DNA of 64,000 nucleotides. Source: Flavobacterium sp. NRK1. GTDB taxonomy: Bacteria > Bacteroidota > Bacteroidia > Flavobacteriales > Flavobacteriaceae. This document shows, in pieces, positions 32,927 to 42,292 of the stretch (the first letter of the stretch is position 1; each line of letters begins with the position of its first letter). Where the stretch lies: positions 2,259,165 to 2,323,164 of the forward strand of contig NZ_JAMXLA010000001.1 of the NCBI RefSeq assembly GCF_024054175.1, given 5' to 3'. The notes beneath the pieces were generated by a model, which saw only the letters and a program-made list of their open reading frames with translations, did not search any database and was not told the origin of the DNA. The translations under genes and the position numbers were made by a program.

Positions 32927-34753
32927 TTACTCAAAAGACTGCATCATAACCAGTTTTTTGTAAGTGCCTTCACGTGCTATAAGTTCGTCATGTGTACCCT
33001 CCTCAACAATACCGCCTTTTTGCATTACAATAATCTTATCTGCTTTTTGAATGGTAGATAATCGGTGTGCAATTACAATAGATGTTCTGTTCTGCATCAT
33101 GTTCTCAAGAGCCTGCTGAACCAGCCTTTCACTTTCGGTGTCAAGGGCAGAGGTAGCTTCATCCAGAATCATGATTGGAGGATTTTTAAGTACAGCGCGC
33201 GCTATGCTAAGGCGTTGCTTTTGTCCTCCTGAAAGTTTATTGCCGCTATCGCCTATATTAGTATCAATACCATCAGGCAGATCTTTAACAAACTCATAGG
33301 CATTGGCAATTTTTAGTGCTGCAATAATTTCTTCTTCTGTAGCATTCTGTTTACCTAAGGCTACATTGTTGCGGATAGTGTCATTAAATAATATACTGTC
33401 CTGCGTTACCAGTCCCATTAGGTTGCGAAGCGATTTAAGTTTGATATCACGCACGTCAGTCCCGTCTATTTTTATACTGCCATTCTGCACGTCATAAAAG
33501 CGGGTAAGTAGGTTAGCTATAGTACTTTTACCACTTCCTGACTGTCCGACAAGGGCAACAGTTTGTCCTTTTGGTACAGTAAGGGAGAAGTCTTTCAGTA
33601 CATTTTCCTGCTCATAACGGAAGTTGATGTTTTCAATAATAATATTGCTTTCAAACGTATTTTTATCACTCGCTTCTGGTTTGTCCAAAATCATTAGCTC
33701 TGTTTCAAGCAGGCCAACTATTCTCTCTGCAGACGCAGTACCTCTTTTAAGGCTATAGCTTGCTTTTGAGATGTCTTTTGCAGGGGTAAGAATGTTATAT
33801 GCAAGCAGTATGTATCCTAAAAAGAAACCTGCTTCCATACTACCATCTTCAAAAACCAGATAGCCACCATAGACTAACAGAATCCCGATTACTATTATAC
33901 CAAGCAACTCGCTTAATGGTGAAGCAAGGTTTTGCCTGTTAGATACTGTGTTGGAGTAATCAAATAAGCTTTTGTTGGTGTGTTTGAATTTTGATTCAAA
34001 AATATTTTCTGCAGTAAAGGATTTTATAACCTTAAGTCCGCCTATTGTTTCTTCAAGCGTAGAAAGTATTTTTCCTTGCTCTAATTGTACCCTCATTGAT
34101 TTTTTCTTCAGGGATTTACCTACTTTAGAGATAATGAATCCTGCAATAGGTATGAAAACAAGTACAAACAAACTAAGCTGAATGCTAAGCCAGAACATTG
34201 CTATCATAGTAAACAATATAGTAAGTGGCTCTTTTACTATCATCTCAAGAATGTTAAGGAATGAGTTACTTATCTCGTTTACATCCGTAGTAACTTTTGC
34301 TATTACATCACCTTTGGTTGTAGCAGAATAATATGAGGCAGGAAGCCTTACGATTTTGCCATATAATTCTGTTCTCATGTCTTTTATAACACCGTTTCTC
34401 ATATGAGTTATAAAATAAAGAGCAAGATAATTACAAAGATTTTTTAGCAGGAAAATAGCAATTATAAAACCTATGATAAACATAAGTACTGTAAACTCTC
34501 CATGCTCACTTATCTCTGTTGTCAGTACATAATTCAGGTAATTTTCTGAAAATTCTTTTAATTCACTTATTCCCTGATATACTGGCTTGGTTACTATTGT
34601 TTTTTTATCATCAAAAATAACCTTAAGTACAGGTATTACTGCAATTAATGATAATGTACTGAATAGCGCATAAAGGATATTAAAGAAGATATTGGAATAT
34701 ATCTGCTTTTTATAAGGTATCGCAAAGCGATAAATTTTTTTATAATAACTCAT
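32927..34753 (-). CDS. MsbA-like ABC exporter (fused permease and ATPase)
   Basis: This 608-residue half-transporter acts as a homodimer. Six transmembrane helices cover about 15-330. The ATPase domain (about 360-600) has Walker A (GQSGSGKST), the signature LSGGQKQR, Walker B (IMILDEATSALD) and the H-loop (IVIAHRLS). The type I exporter fold and length match MsbA-like lipid or drug flippases of Bacteroidota. Its ATG shares one base with the end of the upstream phosphohexomutase gene, so the two are translationally coupled. The substrate is not known from sequence; lipid A core or another lipid is plausible. Confidence 0.92.
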   Translation of the reverse strand: MSYYKKIYRFAIPYKKQIYSNIFFNILYALFSTLSLIAVIPVLKVIFDDKKTIVTKPVYQGISELKEFSENYLNYVLTTEISEHGEFTVLMFIIGFIIAIFLLKNLCNYLALYFITHMRNGVIKDMRTELYGKIVRLPASYYSATTKGDVIAKVTTDVNEISNSFLNILEMIVKEPLTILFTMIAMFWLSIQLSLFVLVFIPIAGFIISKVGKSLKKKSMRVQLEQGKILSTLEETIGGLKVIKSFTAENIFESKFKHTNKSLFDYSNTVSNRQNLASPLSELLGIIVIGILLVYGGYLVFEDGSMEAGFFLGYILLAYNILTPAKDISKASYSLKRGTASAERIVGLLETELMILDKPEASDKNTFESNIIIENINFRYEQENVLKDFSLTVPKGQTVALVGQSGSGKSTIANLLTRFYDVQNGSIKIDGTDVRDIKLKSLRNLMGLVTQDSILFNDTIRNNVALGKQNATEEEIIAALKIANAYEFVKDLPDGIDTNIGDSGNKLSGGQKQRLSIARAVLKNPPIMILDEATSALDTESERLVQQALENMMQNRTSIVIAHRLSTIQKADKIIVMQKGGIVEEGTHDELIAREGTYKKLVMMQSFE

Positions 34754-36480
34754 TAAATAAGGTTCATCTCTTCGATGATGTTTTTAATCTTAGCGTCTAA
34801 TGATGCTTCAACAGCCTTAAAGTTGGCAACATCATCAAGTGGTTCATTTACGCTAAAGTAAAATTTAATTTTAGGTTCGGTGCCGCTTGGGCGGGCACAT
34901 ATTTTTGTTCCGTCCTCAAGGTAATATATAAGTACATCAGATTTTGGAAGTTTAAGCTCTTCAATTTCATCTGTAAACAGGTTACGTGCTGTAGATGCCT
35001 TGTAGTCTTCTACCATTACTACACGCTGGCCGTTTATTTCTTTAAGCGGATTGTTACGTAGGTCAAGCATCATCTGTTTGATCTCTGCGGCGCCATCAAT
35101 ACCTTTTTTTGTTAAAGAAATAAGATATTCTTTATAAAAACCATATTCAGCATATAGTTTAAGTAATTCCTGGTAAAGCGAACTTGCATTGGCTTTCGCC
35201 TGTGCGGCAAACTCACAAAGCAGCAGGGTAGAGGTAACGGCATCTTTATCACGTACAGCATCGCCTACCATATAGCCGAAGCTCTCTTCGCCGCCACCTA
35301 TAAATTTCTGGTCAGGGAAATCTACTATCATTTTCGCGATCCACTTAAATCCGGTAAGGCCTACTTTAAAGTCCACATTGTAGGCAGAAGCAAGCTCCAT
35401 AAGCATTGGAGTAGATACTATAGTAGAAGCTATGAATTCATTGCCTTTGAACATATCTTTTTTCTTCCATTGCTCTAAAAGGAAATGCGTCATAAGCACC
35501 ATTGTCTGGTTGCCGTTAAGAAGTGTCATTATGCCGTTACCATTGCGTACAGCCACACCAAGGCGGTCGCTGTCAGGATCAGTACCTACAACAATATCTG
35601 CATTTACCTGGTCTGCAAGTGCAATAGCCATTGATAGTGCTTCGGGTTCTTCAGGGTTTGGTGATTTTACAGTAGGGAAGTTTCCGTCAGGAACAGCCTG
35701 TTCTGCAACTATATCTACATTGCTGTAGCCTGCATCTTCAAGTAGATCAGGAATAAGCTTTATAGATGTGCCATGAAGCGGTGTAAAAACTACTTTTAAT
35801 GCATCTTTAGCTTCTTGTGGAGTATTAAAAGTAGCATTTAGTAATGATGACTGAATAAATGCTTTATCCAGCTTGTCATCTATATATTCTATCAGGCTTT
35901 CATTGGCTTCAAACTTTATCTGATCATAGTTTAAGGCTTCAATAACTTCAATTAATTCACCATCCTGTGGTGGAACCAATTGGCCTCCATCCTGCCAGTA
36001 TACCTTATATCCGTTATATTCCGGTGGATTATGAGATGCTGTAAGCACTATACCTGCATGGCAGTTAAGTTGTTTTACTGCAAAAGACAGTTCAGGAGTG
36101 GGGCGCAGCTCAGAAAAAAGAAATACCTTAATTCCGTTAGCCGAAAATACATCGGCAACTACTTTAGCCAGTGTGTCGCTATTATGCCTGCAATCGTAAG
36201 CTATAGCAACTTTAAGTTCTTCTCCCGGAAATGAAGTTTTTAAATAGTCAGATAATCCCTGTGTTGCCTTACCAAGCGTATATTTGTTTATACGGTTGGT
36301 ACCGGGACCCATAATACCTCTCATACCTCCGGTTCCAAACTCAAGATTCTTATAAAAAGATTCTTCCAGTTCTTTAGGGGAGGAAGTCATCATTGCGGTT
36401 ATTGCCTCGTGTGTAGCAGTATCAAAAAACGGTGTTAACCAAACGTTTACTTTGTCTAATATAGATTGTTCAATGTTCAT
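34753..36480 (-). CDS. Phosphoglucomutase/phosphomannomutase-family phospho-sugar mutase
   Basis: This enzyme interconverts sugar 1- and 6-phosphates through a phosphoserine. The 575-residue protein keeps all four active-site loops: phosphoserine TASHNPPEYNG, the metal loop GTDPDSDRLG, the sugar-binding loop GGEESFG and the phosphate-binding loop ARPSGTEPK. Length is normal for the Bacteroidota/Firmicutes PGM type rather than the shorter ManB type. It overlaps the ABC exporter gene by one base and follows a glycosyltransferase gene, a run that supplies and handles envelope sugars. The exact sugar is unassigned. Confidence 0.94.
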   Translation of the reverse strand: MNIEQSILDKVNVWLTPFFDTATHEAITAMMTSSPKELEESFYKNLEFGTGGMRGIMGPGTNRINKYTLGKATQGLSDYLKTSFPGEELKVAIAYDCRHNSDTLAKVVADVFSANGIKVFLFSELRPTPELSFAVKQLNCHAGIVLTASHNPPEYNGYKVYWQDGGQLVPPQDGELIEVIEALNYDQIKFEANESLIEYIDDKLDKAFIQSSLLNATFNTPQEAKDALKVVFTPLHGTSIKLIPDLLEDAGYSNVDIVAEQAVPDGNFPTVKSPNPEEPEALSMAIALADQVNADIVVGTDPDSDRLGVAVRNGNGIMTLLNGNQTMVLMTHFLLEQWKKKDMFKGNEFIASTIVSTPMLMELASAYNVDFKVGLTGFKWIAKMIVDFPDQKFIGGGEESFGYMVGDAVRDKDAVTSTLLLCEFAAQAKANASSLYQELLKLYAEYGFYKEYLISLTKKGIDGAAEIKQMMLDLRNNPLKEINGQRVVMVEDYKASTARNLFTDEIEELKLPKSDVLIYYLEDGTKICARPSGTEPKIKFYFSVNEPLDDVANFKAVEASLDAKIKNIIEEMNLI

Positions 36481-36534
36481 TTTTCTTTTAAAATTTAGAG
36501 GATGTTATTTGTAAGTCAAGTTACAAAATACGAA

Positions 36535-37485
36535 TTATAAAATATTGCTAATTTTATATCGTTCCTCATTGTTTTTTGTGCGAAGTATAATTTCGCCAAG
36601 AAAGCCTGCCAAAAATAGCTGAGTGCCTATAATCATTACAGCCAAAGCAATATAAAACCAAGGGTTGTCGGTAACTAATATGGCTTTTTTATGCTGCGCA
36701 AGGTGTATTAATTTTACAGCACCAATATATATAGAGGCTAAAAAACCAATAAAAAACATTAATGCACCCAAAGCCCCAAAAAGGTGCATAGGCCTTTTGC
36801 CAAACCGTGATAAAAACCATATAGTAAGAAGGTCAAGAAAACCGTTTATAAAGCGTTCCATTCCAAATTTTGTAGATCCATATTTGCGTGCCTGGTGTAT
36901 AACCACTTTTTCACCAATTTTGGCAAATCCGGCATTTTTAGCCAGTACAGGTATATAACGGTGCATTTCACCCGAAACTTCAATGTTTTTAACTACTACA
37001 TTTTTGTAGGCTTTAAGTCCGCAGTTAAAATCATTCAGCTTAACGCCTGACGTTCTTCTGGCAGCCCAGTTAAAAAGTTTAGAAGGAAGGTTTTTTGCTA
37101 CAACAGAATCGTAACGCTTTTTCTTCCATCCTGATACAAGATCAAATCCCTGACCCGTAATCATATTGTAAAGTTCAGGGATTTCATCGGGGCTATCCTG
37201 CAGGTCGGCATCCATCGTAATAATAACGTCTCCCTGAGCTTTGGCAAAACCGGCATGCAATGCCTGTGATTTGCCATAGTTCCTCTGGAAACGTATGCCT
37301 TTTATATTAGGGTTTTGGGCAGCAAGCTGCTCAATAATATTCCAGGAACCGTCGGTACTGCCATCATCAATAAAAATAACTTCATAACTGAAATTATTTT
37401 CATTCATAACCTTCACGATCCACTGGTGTAATTCTTTTAAAGATTCCTCTTCATTAAGAAGCGGTATTACGATAGATATATTCAT
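36535..37485 (-). CDS. Glycosyltransferase family 2, membrane-bound (DPM1/ArnC-like)
   Basis: This 316-residue enzyme has an N-terminal GT-A domain (about 1-220) with the nucleotide-sugar motif DDGSTDGSW, DxD in MDADLQDSP and the region FQRNYGKSQA. Two C-terminal membrane helices (about 233-258 and 276-300) follow. This layout fits transfer of a sugar to a polyprenyl phosphate at the inner membrane. It starts exactly one base after the stop of the upstream DUF4199 gene, so the two are tightly coupled, and it is followed by the phosphohexomutase. The donor and acceptor are not determined. Confidence 0.92.
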   Translation of the reverse strand: MNISIVIPLLNEEESLKELHQWIVKVMNENNFSYEVIFIDDGSTDGSWNIIEQLAAQNPNIKGIRFQRNYGKSQALHAGFAKAQGDVIITMDADLQDSPDEIPELYNMITGQGFDLVSGWKKKRYDSVVAKNLPSKLFNWAARRTSGVKLNDFNCGLKAYKNVVVKNIEVSGEMHRYIPVLAKNAGFAKIGEKVVIHQARKYGSTKFGMERFINGFLDLLTIWFLSRFGKRPMHLFGALGALMFFIGFLASIYIGAVKLIHLAQHKKAILVTDNPWFYIALAVMIIGTQLFLAGFLGEIILRTKNNEERYKISNIL

Positions 37486-38052
37486 TTAGTTAAAGGCTCC
37501 CGGGTTGTCTTTTTTAACAATAGCTCCTACTATTAATGAAATGATAAGACCTATAAAGGCATAAATTAGAATTGAGAAAGGTATCATTACATAAGGTTTT
37601 GTAAATATCTCTGTCATTTTTAGTGCCATTTTCATGCCTTCAGCAGTCATGCCTGGCTGGGCGGCTAAAGAAACTTTAGTTTGCTCCAGTATTTGTGTTT
37701 TAGCTTCCGGTATAATAATGTAGAATAATGAAGTGGTAATTGATGAAACAGCTGCAGCTATTACAGATACTGAAACGCCAGCTTTTAAAGATTCACCAAA
37801 AGATATATAACCTCCGTTAATTTTGTTTTTGTAATTGTTGCACGCAAGCAAAATAAAAAGAAAAGGGAATAAAATGTTATTAAACAAAAACATAATTACA
37901 CCAATCATTTTATTTTCAGCTGAATTAAGTCCGAAAGCATAAGATATAATAAATTCGACAAATAAAATTAGACCAAATGTGATACCATAGGGTAGTGTTG
38001 ACTTTGCTAATGAAGGCTTTTTTACAATTTCTGTATTTTCCATGTTTTCCAT
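37486..38052 (-). CDS. DUF4199 membrane protein
   Basis: This 188-residue protein has four predicted membrane helices (about 20-38, 48-66, 85-110 and 150-178), with the DUF4199 pattern (YISFGESLKAGVSVSVIAA) in the middle. The function is unknown. The frame extends upstream to 38190, but that part overlaps the rpmE promoter region and is not conserved-looking, so I choose ATG 38052; ATG 38043 is also possible. Its stop abuts the glycosyltransferase ATG. DUF4199 genes are often found just upstream of such glycosyltransferases in flavobacteria, suggesting a linked membrane role. Confidence 0.85.
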   Translation of the reverse strand: MENMENTEIVKKPSLAKSTLPYGITFGLILFVEFIISYAFGLNSAENKMIGVIMFLFNNILFPFLFILLACNNYKNKINGGYISFGESLKAGVSVSVIAAAVSSITTSLFYIIIPEAKTQILEQTKVSLAAQPGMTAEGMKMALKMTEIFTKPYVMIPFSILIYAFIGLIISLIVGAIVKKDNPGAFN

Positions 38053-38155
38053 TTTTTGATTTGGTTGGTTAAAATAATTCACAAATATACTAATTACACT
38101 TTTATCAGTCGCTAAAAATACAGATGTGTTACACTGAAAAAAAATAAAGTAAGTG

Positions 38156-38185
38156 TTTGATATTAAAAAAATAATTGTAATTTTG
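38156..38185 (+). promoter_or_regulatory. rpmE promoter (TTTG-N18-TAATTTTG)
   Basis: TTTG (38156-38159) and TAATTTTG (38178-38185) are 18 bases apart, a close match to consensus. Transcription would begin near 38192, leaving a leader of about 100 bases before rpmE, with a small hairpin (CTTTC-GTAAT-GAAAG, 38236-38250). Confidence 0.75.
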
Positions 38186-38292
38186 CACACTCAAATAAAA
38201 AGTTTAAAAAACAAAAAGCTGCACATTGTTTACACCTTTCGTAATGAAAGCTTCAAAATGAGGTATAGCCAAAACAATAAAAATTTATCAAA

Positions 38293-38544
38293 ATGAAAAA
38301 AGGTATTCACCCGGAAAATTACAGATTAGTTGCATTTAAAGACATGTCTAACGACGAAGTTTTTATTACTAAATCTACTGCTGACACAAAAGAAACAATT
38401 GTACACGAAGGTGTTGAATACCCTGTAGTGAAAATGGAGATATCAAGAACTTCTCACCCTTTCTATACTGGTAAATCTAAACTTATCGATACTGCAGGAC
38501 GTATTGACAAGTTCAAAACTAAATATGCTAAATTCAGCAAATAA
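38293..38544 (+). CDS. rpmE: 50S ribosomal protein L31, type B
   Basis: L31 sits on the 50S subunit and contacts the 30S head, bridging the subunits. The 83-residue protein starts [19 protein letters not shown] and has the [10 protein letters not shown] block of the family. The zinc-binding CxxC of type A is missing, so this is the zinc-independent type B form (also called rpmE2), normal for Bacteroidota. It has its own strong promoter, a roughly 100-base leader and a terminator, so it is a single-gene unit. The leader could carry L31 autoregulation, but I recognise no known leader family. Confidence 0.96.
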   Translation: MKKGIHPENYRLVAFKDMSNDEVFITKSTADTKETIVHEGVEYPVVKMEISRTSHPFYTGKSKLIDTAGRIDKFKTKYAKFSK

Positions 38545-38568
38545 TTGCAGGATTTTAATCATACAGAA

Positions 38569-38596
38569 AAGCCTTCCTTTCGGAGGGCTTTTTTAT
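38569..38596 (+). terminator. rpmE terminator
   Basis: AAGCCTTCC pairs with GGAGGGCTT (one G-U wobble) around a 4-base loop, followed by six T. Confidence 0.88.
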
Positions 38597-38665
38597 TTTA
38601 ATACAGTTTAATTTTTTAGTTTTAAACTTTGTAACTTTGAGACTTTATAACATACAAACTATAAA

Positions 38666-39844
38666 ATGAATTACATTCTCTTTGACGGAACAGTGCGCAA
38701 TGCCCTGCTTCCTTTTACCTATACAAGGCCTGTAGCCGATATTCGTGTGGGTATACTTACTATTCGTGAAAAATGGGAAAAATACCTTGGCTATACTACC
38801 ACAACTTTAACTGAGGAATATCTTATGGAAAAATTCCCAATGGTAGAAATGGAAGAGAATGTAATGATAAATGCTTCTTTTCTGCCTAATGAGGTTTTAG
38901 CTGAAATGGTAATGGCTCTTGAAGCTAACCAGGCTATTTTTCAGGGAGAAGATGTTATTGCATTTTACACACAGGATACGCAGGAAGAAGTAGATTTTGA
39001 TACTTACGAAATTATAGAATTTACAGAGGAATGCCTTAGGATTGAAAACCCGTGGGATATTTTCCAGAAAAATGATGCTGCTATTCGTGAAGATTTTGAA
39101 CTTTTAACTGAAGGACGTTCTTCCGAGCCTATTCCTTCAAGCGTAAATGTAATTAATCCCGAAAATGTATTTATAGAAGAAGGAGCTAAGCTTGAGTTTG
39201 TTACCCTTAATGCTTCTACAGGGCCTATTTATATTGGTAAAAATTCCGAGATAATGGAAAACTCGGTTATTCGCGGCCCGTTTGCTTTGTGTGAAGAAGC
39301 CCAGGTTAAACTGGCTGCAAAAGTGTATGGGGCAACAACAGTTGGTCCGCATAGCAGGATTGGTGGGGAGGTAAGCAATTCGGTATTATTTGGTTACTCT
39401 AATAAGGGGCACGATGGCTTTTTAGGTAATTCGGTATTGGGTGAATGGTGCAACCTTGGTGCTGACACCAATAATTCTAACCTTAAAAATAATTACGAAG
39501 AGGTTAAATTATGGAGCTTTGAAAAAGAAGGTTTCGTAAAAACAGGTCTTCAGTTTTGCGGCCTTATGATGGGCGACCATAGTAAATCGGGTATTAATAC
39601 CATGTTTAATACAGGTACGGTAGTAGGGGTAAGTGCTAACATTTTTGGGAGTGGCTTCCCCCGCAATTTTGTACCAAGTTTTTCATGGGGCGGGGCTTCA
39701 GGCTTTACTACCTATGTTACTAAAAAAGCTTTTGAAACTGCTAAAATTGTAATGGCCCGACGTAATGTTGAGTTTACTCCGGAAGATGCTGCTATTATGG
39801 AGCACATATTTGAAGAAAGCAAAAAATGGAGAAAAGACGATTAA
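38666..39844 (+). CDS. GlmU-family protein (putative sugar nucleotidyltransferase with left-handed beta-helix)
   Basis: This 392-residue protein belongs to the flavobacterial GlmU-like group. A degenerate N-terminal nucleotidyltransferase-like part (about 1-160, MNYILFDGTVRNALLPFTYT) is followed by a left-handed beta-helix of hexapeptide repeats (about 165-330), as in sugar acyltransferases. The classic GlmU loop LAAGxGTRM is absent, so uridylyltransferase activity in the usual form is doubtful. It may act in cell-wall or surface sugar metabolism. It starts about 70 bases after the rpmE terminator and is followed after 17 bases by a thermonuclease gene. Confidence 0.85.
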   Translation: MNYILFDGTVRNALLPFTYTRPVADIRVGILTIREKWEKYLGYTTTTLTEEYLMEKFPMVEMEENVMINASFLPNEVLAEMVMALEANQAIFQGEDVIAFYTQDTQEEVDFDTYEIIEFTEECLRIENPWDIFQKNDAAIREDFELLTEGRSSEPIPSSVNVINPENVFIEEGAKLEFVTLNASTGPIYIGKNSEIMENSVIRGPFALCEEAQVKLAAKVYGATTVGPHSRIGGEVSNSVLFGYSNKGHDGFLGNSVLGEWCNLGADTNNSNLKNNYEEVKLWSFEKEGFVKTGLQFCGLMMGDHSKSGINTMFNTGTVVGVSANIFGSGFPRNFVPSFSWGGASGFTTYVTKKAFETAKIVMARRNVEFTPEDAAIMEHIFEESKKWRKDD

Positions 39845-39861
39845 TGTAACGATTTAAGAAG

Positions 39862-40452
39862 TTGACAAAACGTAAAAAACAATCAAAATATACTATAGGA
39901 AGCCTGCTTTTTTTGCTGGCTTTCTGTTTTTATATGGTCTATGGCCCGGGAAGGCATAGGCAAGGTAAACCTGATAATCCTAAAACTGAAAATAATGCTG
40001 TAAAAGTAGATACTGCTATAGTAGAACAATTTGTGGGAAAAGTTACTGGCATTAAAGATGGTGATACTTTTGAGGTGCTTTATAACGGGGAACCGGAAAG
40101 AATACGACTTTCAGATATCGATGCGCCCGAAAGTGCCCAGCCATTTGGACAGGCAGCAAAAAAGTATGCTTCAAAATTGTGTTTTGGTAAAACCGTAACG
40201 GTTATGCCTCAAAAAAAGAGAGATCAGTACGGACGCATATTGGGTACTGTTTTTGTTGACGAGACTATTAATGTTAATGCCGAGCTTGTAAAAGCAGGCT
40301 ATGCATGGCGTTATAAATATTCGCCGAATAAAGATCTTAAAGCTTTAGAAGATAAGGCGCGTTATACACATGCAGGATTATGGCAGGATGAAAAGCCTGT
40401 TGATCCGTGGCAATGGAGAAAACAGCACAAAAGCACTTACTCCCGCAAATAG
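39862..40452 (+). CDS. Thermonuclease-family (SNase-like) protein
   Basis: This 196-residue protein has an N-terminal membrane anchor or signal (about 12-29, SLLFLLAFCFYMVYG). A staphylococcal nuclease-like domain covers about 55-180. Active-site patches are present: KDGDTFEV, IRLSDIDAPESAQPFG and DQYGRILG, which hold the Asp, Arg and Glu/Arg residues of the family. It probably cuts DNA or RNA outside the cytoplasm. The start is TTG at 39862; no ATG lies before the hydrophobic segment. It may be co-transcribed with the GlmU-like gene. Confidence 0.87.
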   Translation: MTKRKKQSKYTIGSLLFLLAFCFYMVYGPGRHRQGKPDNPKTENNAVKVDTAIVEQFVGKVTGIKDGDTFEVLYNGEPERIRLSDIDAPESAQPFGQAAKKYASKLCFGKTVTVMPQKKRDQYGRILGTVFVDETINVNAELVKAGYAWRYKYSPNKDLKALEDKARYTHAGLWQDEKPVDPWQWRKQHKSTYSRK

Positions 40453-40462
40453 TATAAATAAA

Positions 40463-40492
40463 ACGAGGTGCAAATCAGCACCTCATTTTATA
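40463..40492. terminator. Terminator between convergent thermonuclease and PepSY-like genes
   Basis: GAGGTGC (40465-40471) and GCACCTC (40478-40484) pair around AAATCA, followed by ATTTTAT. It lies 12 bases after the thermonuclease stop and 14 before the PepSY-like stop. Confidence 0.75.
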
Positions 40493-40498
40493 TTTAGT

Positions 40499-40945
40499 TT
40501 AATCGTCTATCCTCAAAAATTTGCCATTGGTATCAAATTCCAGTTCTGTACCGTTAGATAATTCAATATCATATCCGGCGTGTTTCTTGTCTATCTGTAC
40601 CACACCTTGTCCTTTATAATTTGATGATATATAGTTGTTTATTGCTGTAGGTATTACAGATACAGGTAATGCATTGTGGTTACCGTCTATTTCTTTCCAG
40701 TTGCCTTTTTCATCAAACTCTATTTCTGTGCCGTTAGAAAGTACTGTTTCATAATCTATATCAAACATTTCTTTATCCATTTTGGCAGCCGTTACGGTTT
40801 GATCTTTAAAATGCTGTTTGATAAAATTTTGTGCTGCTGCAGGCAGTTCTGCCGCAGATATTTTCTTATCCTGTGCACTTACCGATAATCCGGTAAATAA
40901 AGCTGTTATAGCTAAAAGTGTTGCAAAACGATTTTTAATTTTCAT
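40499..40945 (-). CDS. PepSY-like periplasmic protein
   Basis: This 148-residue protein has a signal peptide (about 1-25, ending SVSAQ) and two copies of a PepSY-like unit (PF11396 type, BLIP-like fold): ETVLSNGTEIEFDEKGNW and later DIELSNGTELEFDTNGKF. It is predicted to be periplasmic and to bind peptides or protein partners. It lies downstream of the histidine kinase gene (81 bases apart), and the 17-base direct repeat shared with the two-component promoter sits 45 bases upstream of its start. This makes it a likely target of that system. The biochemical role is unknown. Confidence 0.87.
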   Translation of the reverse strand: MKIKNRFATLLAITALFTGLSVSAQDKKISAAELPAAAQNFIKQHFKDQTVTAAKMDKEMFDIDYETVLSNGTEIEFDEKGNWKEIDGNHNALPVSVIPTAINNYISSNYKGQGVVQIDKKHAGYDIELSNGTELEFDTNGKFLRIDD

Positions 40946-40970
40946 TACAATATTTTTAAAGTTTCTTATA

Positions 40971-41006
40971 CAAACCTATAACCTGAATCTGGAAACATTT
41001 AGGAAT
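40971..41006 (-). promoter_or_regulatory. Promoter and predicted response-regulator site for the 40499 PepSY-like gene
   Basis: On the minus strand a -7 box TAGGTTTG (40971-40978) is preceded by ATTCCTAAATGTTTCCA (40990-41006), present again exactly before the two-component operon (43027-43043). The half-sites ATTCC and TTTCC are 11 bases apart, as in OmpR-type tandem sites. Confidence 0.65.
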
Positions 41007-41026
41007 GTACGCTGGCTTTTAAGTTT

Positions 41027-42292
41027 TTAAGGAAAAATTATCTTAAAGATGTGATTTCCGTTATATGAATAAGTAACAGATAATTTATAATTAGTGACTA
41101 TAGAGTTAACAATGGAAAGTCCTAACCCTGTTGAATGCTCATTATTACCATCTCTGTAAAAACGTTTAAAAACATACTCAGGATTTAGTGCTTTATTATG
41201 TCCGGTATTTATTATGCTGATACTTTTATTTTCTATCTTAATAGACACTGTACCGCCTGAATGGTTATGAACTATAGCGTTTTTGAGTAAATTGCTAATT
41301 AGGGTTATGGCAAGCCCTCTGTTCATAGTAAAATTTAACCCTGCAGAGTTATCTATAGTTATGTTTATGTCTTTATAATTTGCAAGATCTGTATAATCTT
41401 CTGTAAGCTGTAGCAGTAACTCATTAAAATTAATACTTTCTTCTTCGGCATATTGCCTGTTTTCAATTTTAGAAAGCATAAGTAATGATTTGTTTAGCCT
41501 TACAAGTCTGTTTAGGGTATCGCTTATTTTTCCTAATTCCATCATTTGCTCTTCAGGCAGGCTATTGTTTTCTGCAAAAAGCTCAAGCTTATTAAGGCTT
41601 ACCGCTAAAGGTGTTTGCAGCTCGTGCGATGCGTTTTCAATAAATTGTTTCTGACTGCTGTAAATTTCTTCGTTTCGTTTAAGCATGCTTTCAAGTTCGT
41701 GGCCCAGAACTTTAAATTCTTCCACAGGTGAGGCAGGTGCTTTAAAAGCGGCTCCGGCTCCAATCCGGAAATGTTTTAGCCTGTCAAGCATCTGGTAAAA
41801 CGATTTCCATACTTTACGTAATATGATATGGTTTAATAAGGCTATGCTTATTACCAGCATTATATAAAGGGCTATAAGTGCAGTAAGAAGGTCTTCGAGT
41901 AATTCATCTTCCTCTACCATAGAGGCACGTATTGTAAGCAGATGCGGATTTCCATGAGCATCATTAAATACAGTCTTAAGAAGCCTTACAGGTTCATCGT
42001 CATCATCATATTCCATAAATTCAAAAGTGTTTATGAATTTATCTTTATAATCATAATCACCTTTGGGTAATGGTTTTATAGTAAATTGATTAATGCCGTA
42101 TTCCGGGGTATTCAGTATTTTTTCGTTGGCAAATGCTTCCCGGGTAATAAGAATCTTAGAGTTTTTAAGTCCGTCATCTATATTATCATATACTTCTTCC
42201 AGCATTACGGCGTAAAATAATCCTGCCCATACCGCTATAACCCCCAAAAGGGCAATAACAAGATAGCGGAGTGTATAGTTGCGCAGTTTCAT
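41027..42292 (-). CDS. Membrane sensor histidine kinase
   Basis: This 421-residue kinase has two membrane helices (about 10-30 and 134-157) around a periplasmic sensor of about 100 residues with an acidic patch (MEYDDDDEP). A HAMP-like linker leads to the phosphoacceptor H223 (ENASHELQTP) and the ATPase domain (N-box NLLKNAIVHN, G-box GLGLSIV). It is the partner of the OmpR-type regulator encoded just upstream; start and stop share one base (TAATG). The acidic sensor may respond to cations, as PhoQ does, but this is inference. Confidence 0.93.
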   Translation of the reverse strand: MKLRNYTLRYLVIALLGVIAVWAGLFYAVMLEEVYDNIDDGLKNSKILITREAFANEKILNTPEYGINQFTIKPLPKGDYDYKDKFINTFEFMEYDDDDEPVRLLKTVFNDAHGNPHLLTIRASMVEEDELLEDLLTALIALYIMLVISIALLNHIILRKVWKSFYQMLDRLKHFRIGAGAAFKAPASPVEEFKVLGHELESMLKRNEEIYSSQKQFIENASHELQTPLAVSLNKLELFAENNSLPEEQMMELGKISDTLNRLVRLNKSLLMLSKIENRQYAEEESINFNELLLQLTEDYTDLANYKDINITIDNSAGLNFTMNRGLAITLISNLLKNAIVHNHSGGTVSIKIENKSISIINTGHNKALNPEYVFKRFYRDGNNEHSTGLGLSIVNSIVTNYKLSVTYSYNGNHIFKIIFP

